NCBI RefSeq assembly: GCF_039645585.1
Contig: NZ_CP147915.1
Location: 1,984,001 to 2,048,000 of the forward strand
DNA: 64,000 nucleotides
Origin: Sulfurimonas sp. HSL-1656
GTDB lineage: Bacteria; Campylobacterota; Campylobacteria; Campylobacterales; Sulfurimonadaceae
Direction of reading: 5' to 3'
Position numbers and translations under genes: made by a program. Below are positions 46,433 to 54,289 of this stretch, one piece after another. The notes under the pieces are model-generated. The model saw only the letters and a list, made by a program, of their open reading frames with translations. It did not search any database and was not told the DNA's origin. The stretch's first letter is position 1. Each line of letters starts with the position of its first letter.

Positions 46433-49400
46433 GTCTCCTCCTTGCTGAGATTGAGATTGCCGCTGGCGGCCAGGTCGCTGTAGCGGACCCAGTCGTGCTG
46501 CGCCTTCCGGGAGGCTGCGCCCAGGAAGGCATCCGCCCGTTCGGCATTCATCTTGAGGACCATCTTGAAACGCGCCTCGTTGTACATGTACTCCTTGACC
46601 GGGAGCTTCGGTGCTTTGTAGTCGAGGCTGAAGGGGTTCTCTTCCGTGCCGACCTTCTCCGGGTTGTAGCGCATCAGCGGCCAAAGGCCGCATTCGACCG
46701 CCCGCTTCTGCTGGGCCATGCCGTAGCGCAGGTCGTAGCCGTGCGCAATACAGTGGCTGTAGGCGATGATGATGGAGACCCCTTCGTACGCTTCGGCTTC
46801 CACGAAGGCCTTGAGCGTCTGCGCGTCGTTGGCCCCCATCGCGATCCGGGCGACGTAGACGTTGCCGTAGCTTAGCGCATGCATCGCCAGGTCTTTCGCA
46901 TCGGCGGGTTTGCCCCCCGCGGAGAACTTCGCCACCGCCCCGACCGGCGTCGCCTTGGAGGTCTGGCCGCCGGTGTTGGAGTAGACCTGGGTATCCATCA
47001 CGAGGATATTGATGTTACGCCCCGAGGCCAGTACGTGGTCGAGCCCGCCGTAGCCGATGTCGTAGGCCCAGCCGTCGCCCCCCATCGCCCAGACGGATTT
47101 GCGCACCAGGTAGGAGGTGACGCCCGCGAGCAGCCGCGCCTCCTCCCGGTCGATTCCGGGCAGTTTCGCTTCCAGTGCGGCGACATCCGCACGTTGGCGG
47201 GCGATCTCCGCATCCGTTTTCTGCGGGTTGCCCAGCAGCGCGTCGGTCAGATCACCGCCGACTTCACCGCGCAGGGTTTCGAGCAGCTCCCGGGCGAATA
47301 CCGACTGCTTGTCGATGCTTGCGCGCATGCCCAGGCCGAACTCGGCGTTGTCCTCGAAGAGGGAGTTCGACCAGGCCGTACCGCGCCCCTCGCTGTTCTT
47401 CGCCCACGGGGTCGTAGGCAGGTTCCCCCCGTAGATGGAGGAGCAGCCCGTCGCATTGGCGATGATCATCCGGTCGCCGAAGAGCTGGGATGCGAGCTTC
47501 ACATAAGGGGTCTCGCCGCAGCCCGGGCACGCACCCGAGAACTCGAAGAGCGGCTGCAGCAGCTGCGCCTCTTTGACCTTCGTACGGTCGAGACGGCTGC
47601 GGTCGACCTCGGGCAGGGAGAGGAAGTAGTCCCACTGCGCCACGGCCGCATCGTGGATCGGCTCGATCGGCGCCATGTTGATCGCTTTTTTGGAGAGGTC
47701 GGATTTATTCTTGGCCGGGCACATCTCGACGCAGAGCGAACACCCCGTACAGTCCTCGACGGAGACCTTGATCGTAAAGCGTTCGCTGTCCTCAAATGTC
47801 TTCGACTTCACGTTCACGGCGCTGAAACCTTCGGGGGCATCGGAGAGCAGCGCTTCGTCAAACACCTTGGCGCGGATGACGGCGTGCGGGCAGACCTCCA
47901 TACATTTGCCGCACTGGATACAGACGTCCGGGTCCCAGACCGGGGCATCGAGTGCGATCTCGCGCTTCTCATACTTCGTCGTCCCCAGCGGCCAGGTCCC
48001 GTCGGCCGGGATGGCACTGACGGGCACGCTGTCGCCTTCGAAGGCCTCCAGCTTGGCCGTGACGTTCTCAAGGAACGGATCGGCGACGTCGAGCTTGTAG
48101 ACCGGCAGCAGGTCCGCCCCGGAACCGACCGCGTCGGGCACGCTGATCTCGTGCAGGTTCTCGATCGCCTTGTCGACCCCGCAGAAGTTCATCCGTACGA
48201 TCATCTCGCCCTTCTTGCCGTAGGTCTTTTCGATGCTCTCTTTGATCTTCGCGATCGCCTGTTCCGGCGGGATGACGCCGGCGATATGGAAAAAGCAGGT
48301 CTGCATGATGGTATTGATCCGCCGCCCCAGGCCGCACTCCTTGGCCACCTCGTAGGCGTTGACCGTGTAAAGCTTCAGCCCCTTCTCGATGATACGCTGC
48401 TGGGCGATCCGCGGCAGCCGCATCCACACTTCATCGGCGTCGTAGGGGGCATTGATGAGCACCTTCGCCCCCGGTTTCGCCTGTTTGAGGATATCGTACT
48501 TGAGTATGAAGACGAACTGGTGCACGCCGACGAAATCGGCGGTATCGATGAGATAGGTGGAGAGGATCGGCTCGGCAGAAAAGCGCAGGTGCGACGTCGT
48601 CATCGAACCCGATTTCTTCGAGTCGTAGACAAAATAGCCCTGGACGTGCCGCCCCTCCTCCCCGATGATCTTGATGGAGTTCTTGTTCGCCCCGACGGTC
48701 CCGTCGCTGCCCAGGCCGTAAAAAAGCGCCTGTTCCACGCCGCTGCCGTCCGTCTCGAATGCAGGGATATCCAGGGAGAGGTGGGTGACGTCGTCGGTGA
48801 TACCGACCGTAAAACGCCGTTTCGGCTCGGTTTTTTTCAGCTCGTCGAAGACCGCTTTGACCATCGCCGGCGTGAACTCCTTGGAGGAGAGGCCGTAGCG
48901 TCCTCCGATAATGCGGGGCATCTGTTTGCACTCCCCCATCGAGAAGGCTTCGGCGTAGGCGTGCATGACATCCTGGAAGAGCGGTTCGCCGTTGGAACCG
49001 GGTTCCTTCGTGCGGTCCATCACGGCGATGGACTCCACGCTTCTGGGGATGGCACTCAACAGCCGGGCGGCATCAAACGGTCGGTAGAGGCGGACGACAA
49101 GCACCCCGGTCTCATACCCGAGCCCGTTGAGCGCGTTCACCGCCTCCCGCACCGTTTTCGCGGCGGAAGCCATGATAACGATGAGCTTTTTGGGGTTGGC
49201 GCAGCCGTAGTATTCATAGAGCCCGTACTGCCGTCCCGTCAACGCGGCGAACCGGTCCATCTGCTCCTGCAGGATCCCCGCAAAAGCGTCGTAATAGGCA
49301 TTGACGCTCTCGCGCCCCTGGAAGTAGACGTCGGGATTCTGGCTCGTCCCGCGCAGGACCGGTTTCTCCGGGTCGAGCGCCCTCGCCTTGTGCGCCGCCA

Positions 49401-49992
49401 CCATCTCCGGCGTCACCATCGCCTTCATCACGGCATCGTCGAGGGTCTCGACGCCGACCAGTTCATGGGAAGTGCGGAAACCGTCAAAGAAATGCAGCAC
49501 GGGGATGCGGCTTCGCAGGGACGCCGCCTGGGCGATCAGGGCAAAATCGTGCGCTTCCTGGGCGTCGCAGGAGGCCAGCATCGCAAAGCCCGTCGGACGG
49601 CACTGCATGACGTCGCTGTGGTCGCCGAAGATGGAGAGGGCCTGGGCTGCCAGGGAACGGGCCGCGACATGGAAGACGGTCGGAGTGAGCTCCCCGGCGA
49701 TCTTGTGCATATTCGGGATCATCAGCAGCAGGCCCTGCGACGCCGTAAAGGTCGTCGTCAGCGATCCGGCCTGCAGGGCGCCGTGGACGGCGCCGCTCGC
49801 CCCGCCCTCGCTCTGCATCTCCATGACGTCCGGGACCGTTCCGAAAATATTCGCGTCCCCTTTGGCAGCGTATTCGTCAGAGTGTTCTCCCATGGGTGAC
49901 GAGGGGGTAATCGGGTAGATGGCGATCACTTCGTTGGTTTTGAAAGCGACACGCGCAACGGCTTCGTTGGCATCCATGACAATTCGTGGCAT
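46423..49992 (-). CDS. nifJ: Pyruvate:ferredoxin (flavodoxin) oxidoreductase, single-chain
   Basis: Interconverts pyruvate and acetyl-CoA plus CO2 with low-potential electron carriers. It has 1189 residues, the length of one-piece PFOR. The N-terminal pyrimidine domain (IYPITPSSPMGEHSDEYAA) is followed by a CoA-binding domain, two [4Fe-4S] ferredoxin motifs (CIQCGKCMEVCP and CTGCSLCVEMCP, about 690-760) and the C-terminal TPP-binding domain (GCSSIYGGNLPTTPW, GGDGWAYDIGYGG). The start at 49992 has aaaggagacaagag upstream. A good promoter lies about 130 bases upstream. In autotrophic Campylobacterota the enzyme could run towards pyruvate (inference). Confidence 0.97.
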   Translation of the reverse strand: MPRIVMDANEAVARVAFKTNEVIAIYPITPSSPMGEHSDEYAAKGDANIFGTVPDVMEMQSEGGASGAVHGALQAGSLTTTFTASQGLLLMIPNMHKIAGELTPTVFHVAARSLAAQALSIFGDHSDVMQCRPTGFAMLASCDAQEAHDFALIAQAASLRSRIPVLHFFDGFRTSHELVGVETLDDAVMKAMVTPEMVAAHKARALDPEKPVLRGTSQNPDVYFQGRESVNAYYDAFAGILQEQMDRFAALTGRQYGLYEYYGCANPKKLIVIMASAAKTVREAVNALNGLGYETGVLVVRLYRPFDAARLLSAIPRSVESIAVMDRTKEPGSNGEPLFQDVMHAYAEAFSMGECKQMPRIIGGRYGLSSKEFTPAMVKAVFDELKKTEPKRRFTVGITDDVTHLSLDIPAFETDGSGVEQALFYGLGSDGTVGANKNSIKIIGEEGRHVQGYFVYDSKKSGSMTTSHLRFSAEPILSTYLIDTADFVGVHQFVFILKYDILKQAKPGAKVLINAPYDADEVWMRLPRIAQQRIIEKGLKLYTVNAYEVAKECGLGRRINTIMQTCFFHIAGVIPPEQAIAKIKESIEKTYGKKGEMIVRMNFCGVDKAIENLHEISVPDAVGSGADLLPVYKLDVADPFLENVTAKLEAFEGDSVPVSAIPADGTWPLGTTKYEKREIALDAPVWDPDVCIQCGKCMEVCPHAVIRAKVFDEALLSDAPEGFSAVNVKSKTFEDSERFTIKVSVEDCTGCSLCVEMCPAKNKSDLSKKAINMAPIEPIHDAAVAQWDYFLSLPEVDRSRLDRTKVKEAQLLQPLFEFSGACPGCGETPYVKLASQLFGDRMIIANATGCSSIYGGNLPTTPWAKNSEGRGTAWSNSLFEDNAEFGLGMRASIDKQSVFARELLETLRGEVGGDLTDALLGNPQKTDAEIARQRADVAALEAKLPGIDREEARLLAGVTSYLVRKSVWAMGGDGWAYDIGYGGLDHVLASGRNINILVMDTQVYSNTGGQTSKATPVGAVAKFSAGGKPADAKDLAMHALSYGNVYVARIAMGANDAQTLKAFVEAEAYEGVSIIIAYSHCIAHGYDLRYGMAQQKRAVECGLWPLMRYNPEKVGTEENPFSLDYKAPKLPVKEYMYNEARFKMVLKMNAERADAFLGAASRKAQHDWVRYSDLAASGNLNLSKEETCK

Positions 49993-50121
49993 CTCTTGTC
50001 TCCTTTGCTCTTGCGTCGGCATGATCCCGCTGCGGAGAAAAGCCTTTTGTTCCCGCTGTACGCGTCAACGCCAGCCTTGCGACGGTACTGCAAGAAACTT
50101 TCTACCCGTCGGTCATCGCCC

Positions 50122-50149
50122 ATTGTACTGCGATGCGCTAAAAAGTCAA
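50122..50149 (-). promoter_or_regulatory. Promoter of nifJ
   Basis: On the minus strand TTGACT (50144-50149) and TACAAT (50122-50127) with a 16-base spacer. It predicts a leader of about 120 bases before the nifJ ATG, long compared with other genes here. Confidence 0.65.
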
Positions 50150-50222
50150 ATTAAATAAAACGGAATGAAACCAAAGGGAGATATTCAGGGGGACACCGCC
50201 CCGGAAAATACGCCGCTGCGCG

Positions 50223-51182
50223 TCAGTCGATCAGGTTGATGGACGAGAGCAGCTCGCTGTCGATCGTGTAGGTGTGGGAGACGACGTCGTCGATCTCCAT
50301 AAGGCCGTAGGCCCCGTCACGGTAGTAGACGACCTTGTTCGCATCGCGGGAGTGCAGCAGGTGGTCGATGGCATGGATGACGAACTCAAAGGCCATCAGC
50401 CTGTCGGTGACCGTCGGGTTCCCCCCGCGCTGGATATGCCCCAGGATACTCACCCTGGTCTCCAGACCGATGGTCGTCTCCAGCCACTCGGCGATCTCCG
50501 CGGTCTTGCCCGTTCCCTCGGCCACGACGGCCAGAACATAGCCGCGCCCGCCAGCCACCTCTTCAAGCAGCTGCTTTTCCGCCACTTTGATATTGAAATC
50601 GGCCTCGGGGATGATGCAGATCTCCGCCCCGCTGGCCAGGGCGGAAACGACGGCAAGGTAGCCGCACTCGCGCCCCATGACTTCGACGACAAAAGCGCGG
50701 TCGAACGTCGACGCGGTATCGCGGATCTTGTCCAGGGCGTCGCGGATGACGTTAAGCGCCGTATCGACGCCCAGGCAGTAGTCCGTGCCGTAGATGTCGT
50801 TGTCGATCGTCGTCGGGATACCGACGAAGTTCAGCGGGAACTCTTCGCTGAAACGCTGCATGGCACGGAAAGAGCCGTCCCCGCCGAGCACGACGAGCCC
50901 CGTGATGTCATACTTTTTGAGGTTCTCGAAGGCCTGTTTCCGGTATTCATACTCGAAAAAGCGCTTGGAACGGGACGAGCGGATAATGGAGCCCCCCCGG
51001 TGCAGGATCCCGGCAACGTCTTTATGGGAAGCTTCGGTAATCTCGCCGTCGATCATCCCCTCCAGGCCGTGGTGGATGAAATAGTGCTTCTCCCCCCGCT
51101 TGAAGGCGTAGTCGACAAACTTCTTGATCGCGGGGTTCATCCCGGGCGCGTCACCGCCCGAACACATAATGGCCAGTGCCAT
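50223..51182 (-). CDS. pfkA: 6-phosphofructokinase (ATP-type)
   Basis: Phosphorylates fructose 6-phosphate in glycolysis. It has 319 residues, as in E. coli and Bacillus. GGDGS (100-104) has Gly at the position that is Asp in pyrophosphate enzymes, indicating ATP use. The catalytic Asp127 is in TTIDNDIYGTDY. MGRECGYLA and GHIQRGGNPTV are conserved. It is the last gene of a gap/P-loop/pfkA run. A classical PFK is not universal in Campylobacterota (it is absent from C. jejuni), so its presence tells about sugar or glycogen metabolism. Confidence 0.96.
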   Translation of the reverse strand: MALAIMCSGGDAPGMNPAIKKFVDYAFKRGEKHYFIHHGLEGMIDGEITEASHKDVAGILHRGGSIIRSSRSKRFFEYEYRKQAFENLKKYDITGLVVLGGDGSFRAMQRFSEEFPLNFVGIPTTIDNDIYGTDYCLGVDTALNVIRDALDKIRDTASTFDRAFVVEVMGRECGYLAVVSALASGAEICIIPEADFNIKVAEKQLLEEVAGGRGYVLAVVAEGTGKTAEIAEWLETTIGLETRVSILGHIQRGGNPTVTDRLMAFEFVIHAIDHLLHSRDANKVVYYRDGAYGLMEIDDVVSHTYTIDSELLSSINLID

Positions 51183-51195
51183 GTGCGCTCCTTTA

Positions 51196-51915
51196 TTATT
51201 CGTCGATGGTGACGATGTCGCTCCGGATATCGTTGAACAGCAGGGTCTTGTGGTTCATGCGGCGCTGATAGAAAAACTGGTTCCGCTTCATATTTTTCAG
51301 TTCGGACGTATTGTAGTAGTTCGCATTGGAACAGCGGCCGAGGAAAAGGAACGTAAAGAGCAGTTTGAGCTGGGCATTCTCGAAGATCTCATGCGGCTGC
51401 GTCAGGAAGGTCAGTCCGTATTTTTTCATGTTGATCATGTTGAAAATATACATGAGGAAGTCTTCGAACTTCGTATAGAACCCGCCCAGCTGCGCAATCT
51501 CGTGGAAAAAGTAATAGTAGTTTTCCAGCAGCTCCTGCTTGGAGATCGTCTGCGAGAGCCGGCTTTTGACGTCACGCTTGTTGGAAAAGTAGCTCGGGTT
51601 GACCGCAAGGTAGATGTGCTTCCGCGCCTTGACCGCCTCGTCGAAGGCTGCATCGAAGGCATCGCTCTCTTCAAACTGCATGTAGTAAAAGTATTCGTCT
51701 TTGTAACGCGTCTCAACCTCGTCGGATGTGGGGTCCGAAAAGTCCATGTAGAGCGTCGGGATGCCGCTGGCAATGACAAACTCGCGGATCTTCGACGCGA
51801 GGTTCGTCTTGCCCGCCCCCTCTTCGCCGAGGATCAGCGTATTTTTATCGAGGAGATCCTCGGAGAGCTTGAGGGCGGCAATGCTGCTGTTGCAGTGTCC
51901 GATAATGCTTTTCAT
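51196..51915 (-). CDS. P-loop ATPase of unknown function between gap and pfkA
   Basis: A 239-residue protein. Walker A is ILGEEGAGKTNLAS (about 28-41), and a hydrophobic strand LYMDFSDP (about 54-61) may be the Walker B-like region. The central part is unusually rich in Tyr and Phe (ENYYYFFHEIA, FEDFLMYIFN). No AAA, HerA or ParA signature is complete. It sits 9 bases after gap and 13 bases before pfkA on the same strand, so it is co-transcribed with glycolytic genes. The function is not known to me; a regulatory or assembly role is speculative. Confidence 0.75.
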   Translation of the reverse strand: MKSIIGHCNSSIAALKLSEDLLDKNTLILGEEGAGKTNLASKIREFVIASGIPTLYMDFSDPTSDEVETRYKDEYFYYMQFEESDAFDAAFDEAVKARKHIYLAVNPSYFSNKRDVKSRLSQTISKQELLENYYYFFHEIAQLGGFYTKFEDFLMYIFNMINMKKYGLTFLTQPHEIFENAQLKLLFTFLFLGRCSNANYYNTSELKNMKRNQFFYQRRMNHKTLLFNDIRSDIVTIDE

Positions 51916-51924
51916 CCGCGTTCC

Positions 51925-52920
51925 TCAGTGTTCCCCGACGAACTTCGCCATGTCCATCAGACGCTCGGTATAACCCCACTCGTTGTCGTACCATGCCAGC
52001 ACCTTCACGACCGTACCGTCAATGACGCTCAGCATGTCCGGGACGAACGTACAGCTGTAGGAGGAGCCGACGAAGTCGCTGGAGACGCGTTTGTCGTGGT
52101 CGATCTCGACACGGCCCGCGTATTCACCCGCCGCAGCGGCTTCAAAGGCGGCAATAACCCCCTCTTTGGTCGTCGCTTTTTTCAGGTTGACCGTCAGGTC
52201 GACGACGGAGACGTCCGTCGTCGGGACACGCATGGCGTAGCCGTTAAGCTTGCCCTGAAGATGCGGCATAACGAGACCGATCGCCTTGGCGGCACCGGTG
52301 GTCGTCGGGATCATGTTGACCGCCGCCGCGCGGGCACGGCGCATATCTTTGCTGTGCTTGACGTCAAGCAGGTTCTGGTCGTTCGTATAGGAGTGGATCG
52401 TCGTCATCAGACCGTTTTCGATCCCGAAGGTGTCATCGAGGATCTTCGTTACCGGCGCCAGGGCGTTGGTCGTACAACTGGCGTTGGAGATGACCGCTTC
52501 ACCCTTGTAGCTGTCGGTATTGATGCCGATGACATAGGTCGGGGTATCATCCTTGGCCGGCGCGGACATGACGACCTTTCTGACGCTTCCTTTGAGGTGT
52601 TTTTTCGCCGTTTCCGTCGTCAGGAAGACGCCCGTACACTCGACGACGACTTCGGCGCCGGCTTTGCTGAAGTCCAAAGATTCGGGATCGCGCTCGCTGA
52701 ACATCATGACCGGCTTGCCGCCGACTTCGATCGTATTTTCGTCAATGACCTTCGTGTCGATGCCGGCGTGCACTGAATCGTATTTGAGCAGGTACTCCAG
52801 CATATCGGGTTTGGCGGTCGTATTGATCGCCACCAGTTCCATATCATCACGCTGCGCCGCGATCTTGATCGCGATAAGCCCGATGCGTCCCGTTCCGTTA
52901 ACCGCCACTTTGATTGCCAT
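51925..52920 (-). CDS. gap: Glyceraldehyde-3-phosphate dehydrogenase (type I)
   Basis: NAD(P)-dependent oxidation of glyceraldehyde 3-phosphate, or the reverse in gluconeogenesis. It has 331 residues. The Rossmann start is MAIKVAVNGTGRIGLIAIK, the catalytic Cys is in ISNASCTTNALAP (about residue 153) and the His is in HSYTNDQNLLD. The start at 52920 is chosen because gagga lies 7 bases upstream; an ATG two codons earlier is too close to it. It is first in the gap-ATPase-pfkA operon. Confidence 0.96.
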   Translation of the reverse strand: MAIKVAVNGTGRIGLIAIKIAAQRDDMELVAINTTAKPDMLEYLLKYDSVHAGIDTKVIDENTIEVGGKPVMMFSERDPESLDFSKAGAEVVVECTGVFLTTETAKKHLKGSVRKVVMSAPAKDDTPTYVIGINTDSYKGEAVISNASCTTNALAPVTKILDDTFGIENGLMTTIHSYTNDQNLLDVKHSKDMRRARAAAVNMIPTTTGAAKAIGLVMPHLQGKLNGYAMRVPTTDVSVVDLTVNLKKATTKEGVIAAFEAAAAGEYAGRVEIDHDKRVSSDFVGSSYSCTFVPDMLSVIDGTVVKVLAWYDNEWGYTERLMDMAKFVGEH

Positions 52921-52952
52921 AGTCATTTCCTCGCAAAATGTTTAATATCGCC

Positions 52953-52958
52953 ATTATA
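52953..52958 (-). promoter_or_regulatory. -10 box (TATAAT) for gap
   Basis: Minus-strand ACTATAATGG about 33 bases before the gap ATG. Confidence 0.55.
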
Positions 52959-53036
52959 GTAAAAATGGTTTATAGAAAAGGTTACATATTTGTTTAAATA
53001 CTGCCCACAGCCCGTCGTGCCGCGGCGATGCTTACC

Positions 53037-53058
53037 GTGCCGACGTCGGCGTCGGCAC
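53037..53058. other. Perfect GC-rich hairpin between gap and the HD-GYP gene
   Basis: GTGCCGAC and GTCGGCAC form an 8-bp stem with a 6-base loop. A smaller stem (GCGG/CCGC) lies about 20 bases further along. There is no T-run. It is divergent from both neighbours, so it could act as an operator or an upstream insulating structure. Confidence 0.5.
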
Positions 53059-53136
53059 GCGGGATGGTACCCAGCAGCGGTTACTGCCGCGTTACGCTCT
53101 GCCTTGATCCCTATACCCCGTATACCACTCTTCTGG

Positions 53137-53142
53137 TACAAT
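53137..53142 (+). promoter_or_regulatory. Possible -10 box (TACAAT) for the HD-GYP gene
   Basis: TACAAT about 68 bases before the ATG at 53210. No good -35 at normal spacing. Confidence 0.35.
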
Positions 53143-53209
53143 GGTCTCATACCGATCCCTGCCCGGCCGAACACGCCGGTGTGACCCGCAGCATGCAAAG
53201 GGGGGAACC

Positions 53210-53821
53210 ATGAACCTTCTCGAATCACTCCACGCACAGCCCTGCAGCATTGAAGGGCTCCGTGAAAGCCTACGGCAGCGACACATCCAGACCCATGAGC
53301 ACTGTGAACGGGTCGTCCTGCTCGCCGACGCTTTCGGCCACGCCTGCGGCCTCTCCGAGGATGAGCAGATCCGGCTGCTCTACAGTGCCATGTTCCACGA
53401 CATCGGCAAAATCGGCGTTCCTGACAGCATTCTTCTGCATCCGGGTACCCTTGAGGCCGAGCAGCGCGAAACGATGGAGCTGCACTCCACCATGGGCGAA
53501 GCCATCGTCAGATTGATGCAGCTCCCCCAGGGCGACCGGATTGCCGCTTATATACGCCACCACCACGAGCACTATGACGGCAGCGGCTACCCCGACGGGC
53601 TGGAGGGCGAAGCCATCCCCCGGATCGCACGTATGCTCTCCATCCTCGACAGCTACGACGCCCTGCGCGAAACACGCCCCTACCGTGAGGCCCTTCAGCA
53701 TCATGAAGCCGTTGAGATCATGCAAAGTGAAAGCGGCACCAAGCACGACCCCGTACTGCTACGTACATTTTTAGAGCTGGAAAATATGGATGAGATTGAA
53801 AAAAAATATTGTGAAAGATAG
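53210..53821 (+). CDS. Stand-alone HD-GYP domain protein
   Basis: A 203-residue predicted cyclic-dinucleotide phosphodiesterase. It has the metal motif HDIGKIGVPDSIL (about 64-76) and HHEHYDGSGYPDGL (about 112-125). There is no receiver, membrane or sensor domain, so activity would depend on expression or partners. The start MNLLESLH at 53210 has a very strong aaagggggg ribosome site; 23 upstream codons are rejected. It lies just before ssrA (opposite strand). Confidence 0.9.
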   Translation: MNLLESLHAQPCSIEGLRESLRQRHIQTHEHCERVVLLADAFGHACGLSEDEQIRLLYSAMFHDIGKIGVPDSILLHPGTLEAEQRETMELHSTMGEAIVRLMQLPQGDRIAAYIRHHHEHYDGSGYPDGLEGEAIPRIARMLSILDSYDALRETRPYREALQHHEAVEIMQSESGTKHDPVLLRTFLELENMDEIEKKYCER

Positions 53822-53839
53822 CATCGGTTAAAAAAGAAT

Positions 53840-54207
53840 TGGTGGAGCTGTGGAGAATCGAACTCCAGTCCGAAAACAAGCTACCTGCGGCGTCTACATG
53901 CTTAGAGAGGTTGTTTGGTTTAACCGGGCTTCACACAACCTGCAAAGCTAGACCGGGCGAGTCTCGAAGTTCTTCTGCAGATGAGACACGCTGCAGATAT
54001 ATCTGGAGAAGGGTGATACTTCAAAATCCTTCCTATCCAGAGTCGGAAGGCGAAGCAGTCCTAAATGTTAGTTAAAACTTACGCTACAGCGTAAGCAGGA
54101 CGATAATTTGTATTGTTTGCAGTTATGCAATCTGAGCCGTATAACGGGATGCTCAGCCCGGCATGCAACCGTAGGCGACCAGCTCCCGTCGAAACCTGGT
54201 CAGCCCC
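53840..54207 (-). ncRNA. ssrA: Transfer-messenger RNA (tmRNA)
   Basis: A 368-base one-piece tmRNA that rescues stalled ribosomes with SmpB. The 5' end GGGGCTG pairs with the 3' CAGCTCC of the acceptor, followed by A and encoded CCA. The T arm GGAGTTCGATTCTCC is present. The tag frame decodes as ANNTNYRPAYAVA followed by TAA, with Ala GCA as resume codon. The tag family (ANN-x-PAYA-) fits Campylobacterota. A TATAAT box lies about 20 bases upstream. Confidence 0.96.
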
Positions 54208-54226
54208 GTGTTTAAGTAAACATTCA

Positions 54227-54232
54227 ATTATA
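54227..54232 (-). promoter_or_regulatory. -10 box (TATAAT) for ssrA
   Basis: TATAAT on the minus strand 19 bases before the mature tmRNA 5' end. The -35 region is inside the hairpin at the end of the OmpA-family gene. Confidence 0.5.
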
Positions 54233-54242
54233 CCATAATTTC

Positions 54243-54269
54243 GGGGACCCCGGAGAAAACGGGGTCTCC
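54243..54269 (-). terminator. Hairpin after the OmpA-family gene
   Basis: A 10-bp stem with one mismatch (CGGGGTCTCC with GGGGACCCCG) and a 7-base loop, 20 bases after the stop at 54290. Only a weak A/T run follows. Confidence 0.5.
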
Positions 54270-54289
54270 GGCCGGTAGGAAGCGGCGTC

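Noticed and set aside
46879..49899. Open frame of 1006 codons on the plus strand
   Set aside because: Antisense to nifJ; rich in Arg, Gly, His and Asp with no recognisable domain.
52981..53140. Possible c-di-GMP riboswitch before the HD-GYP gene
   Set aside because: The GEMM core (GGxxACGCAAAGxC and tetraloop receptor) is not found; only simple hairpins are seen.
53839..54075. Short plus-strand frame after the HD-GYP gene
   Set aside because: It is fully inside tmRNA on the opposite strand.
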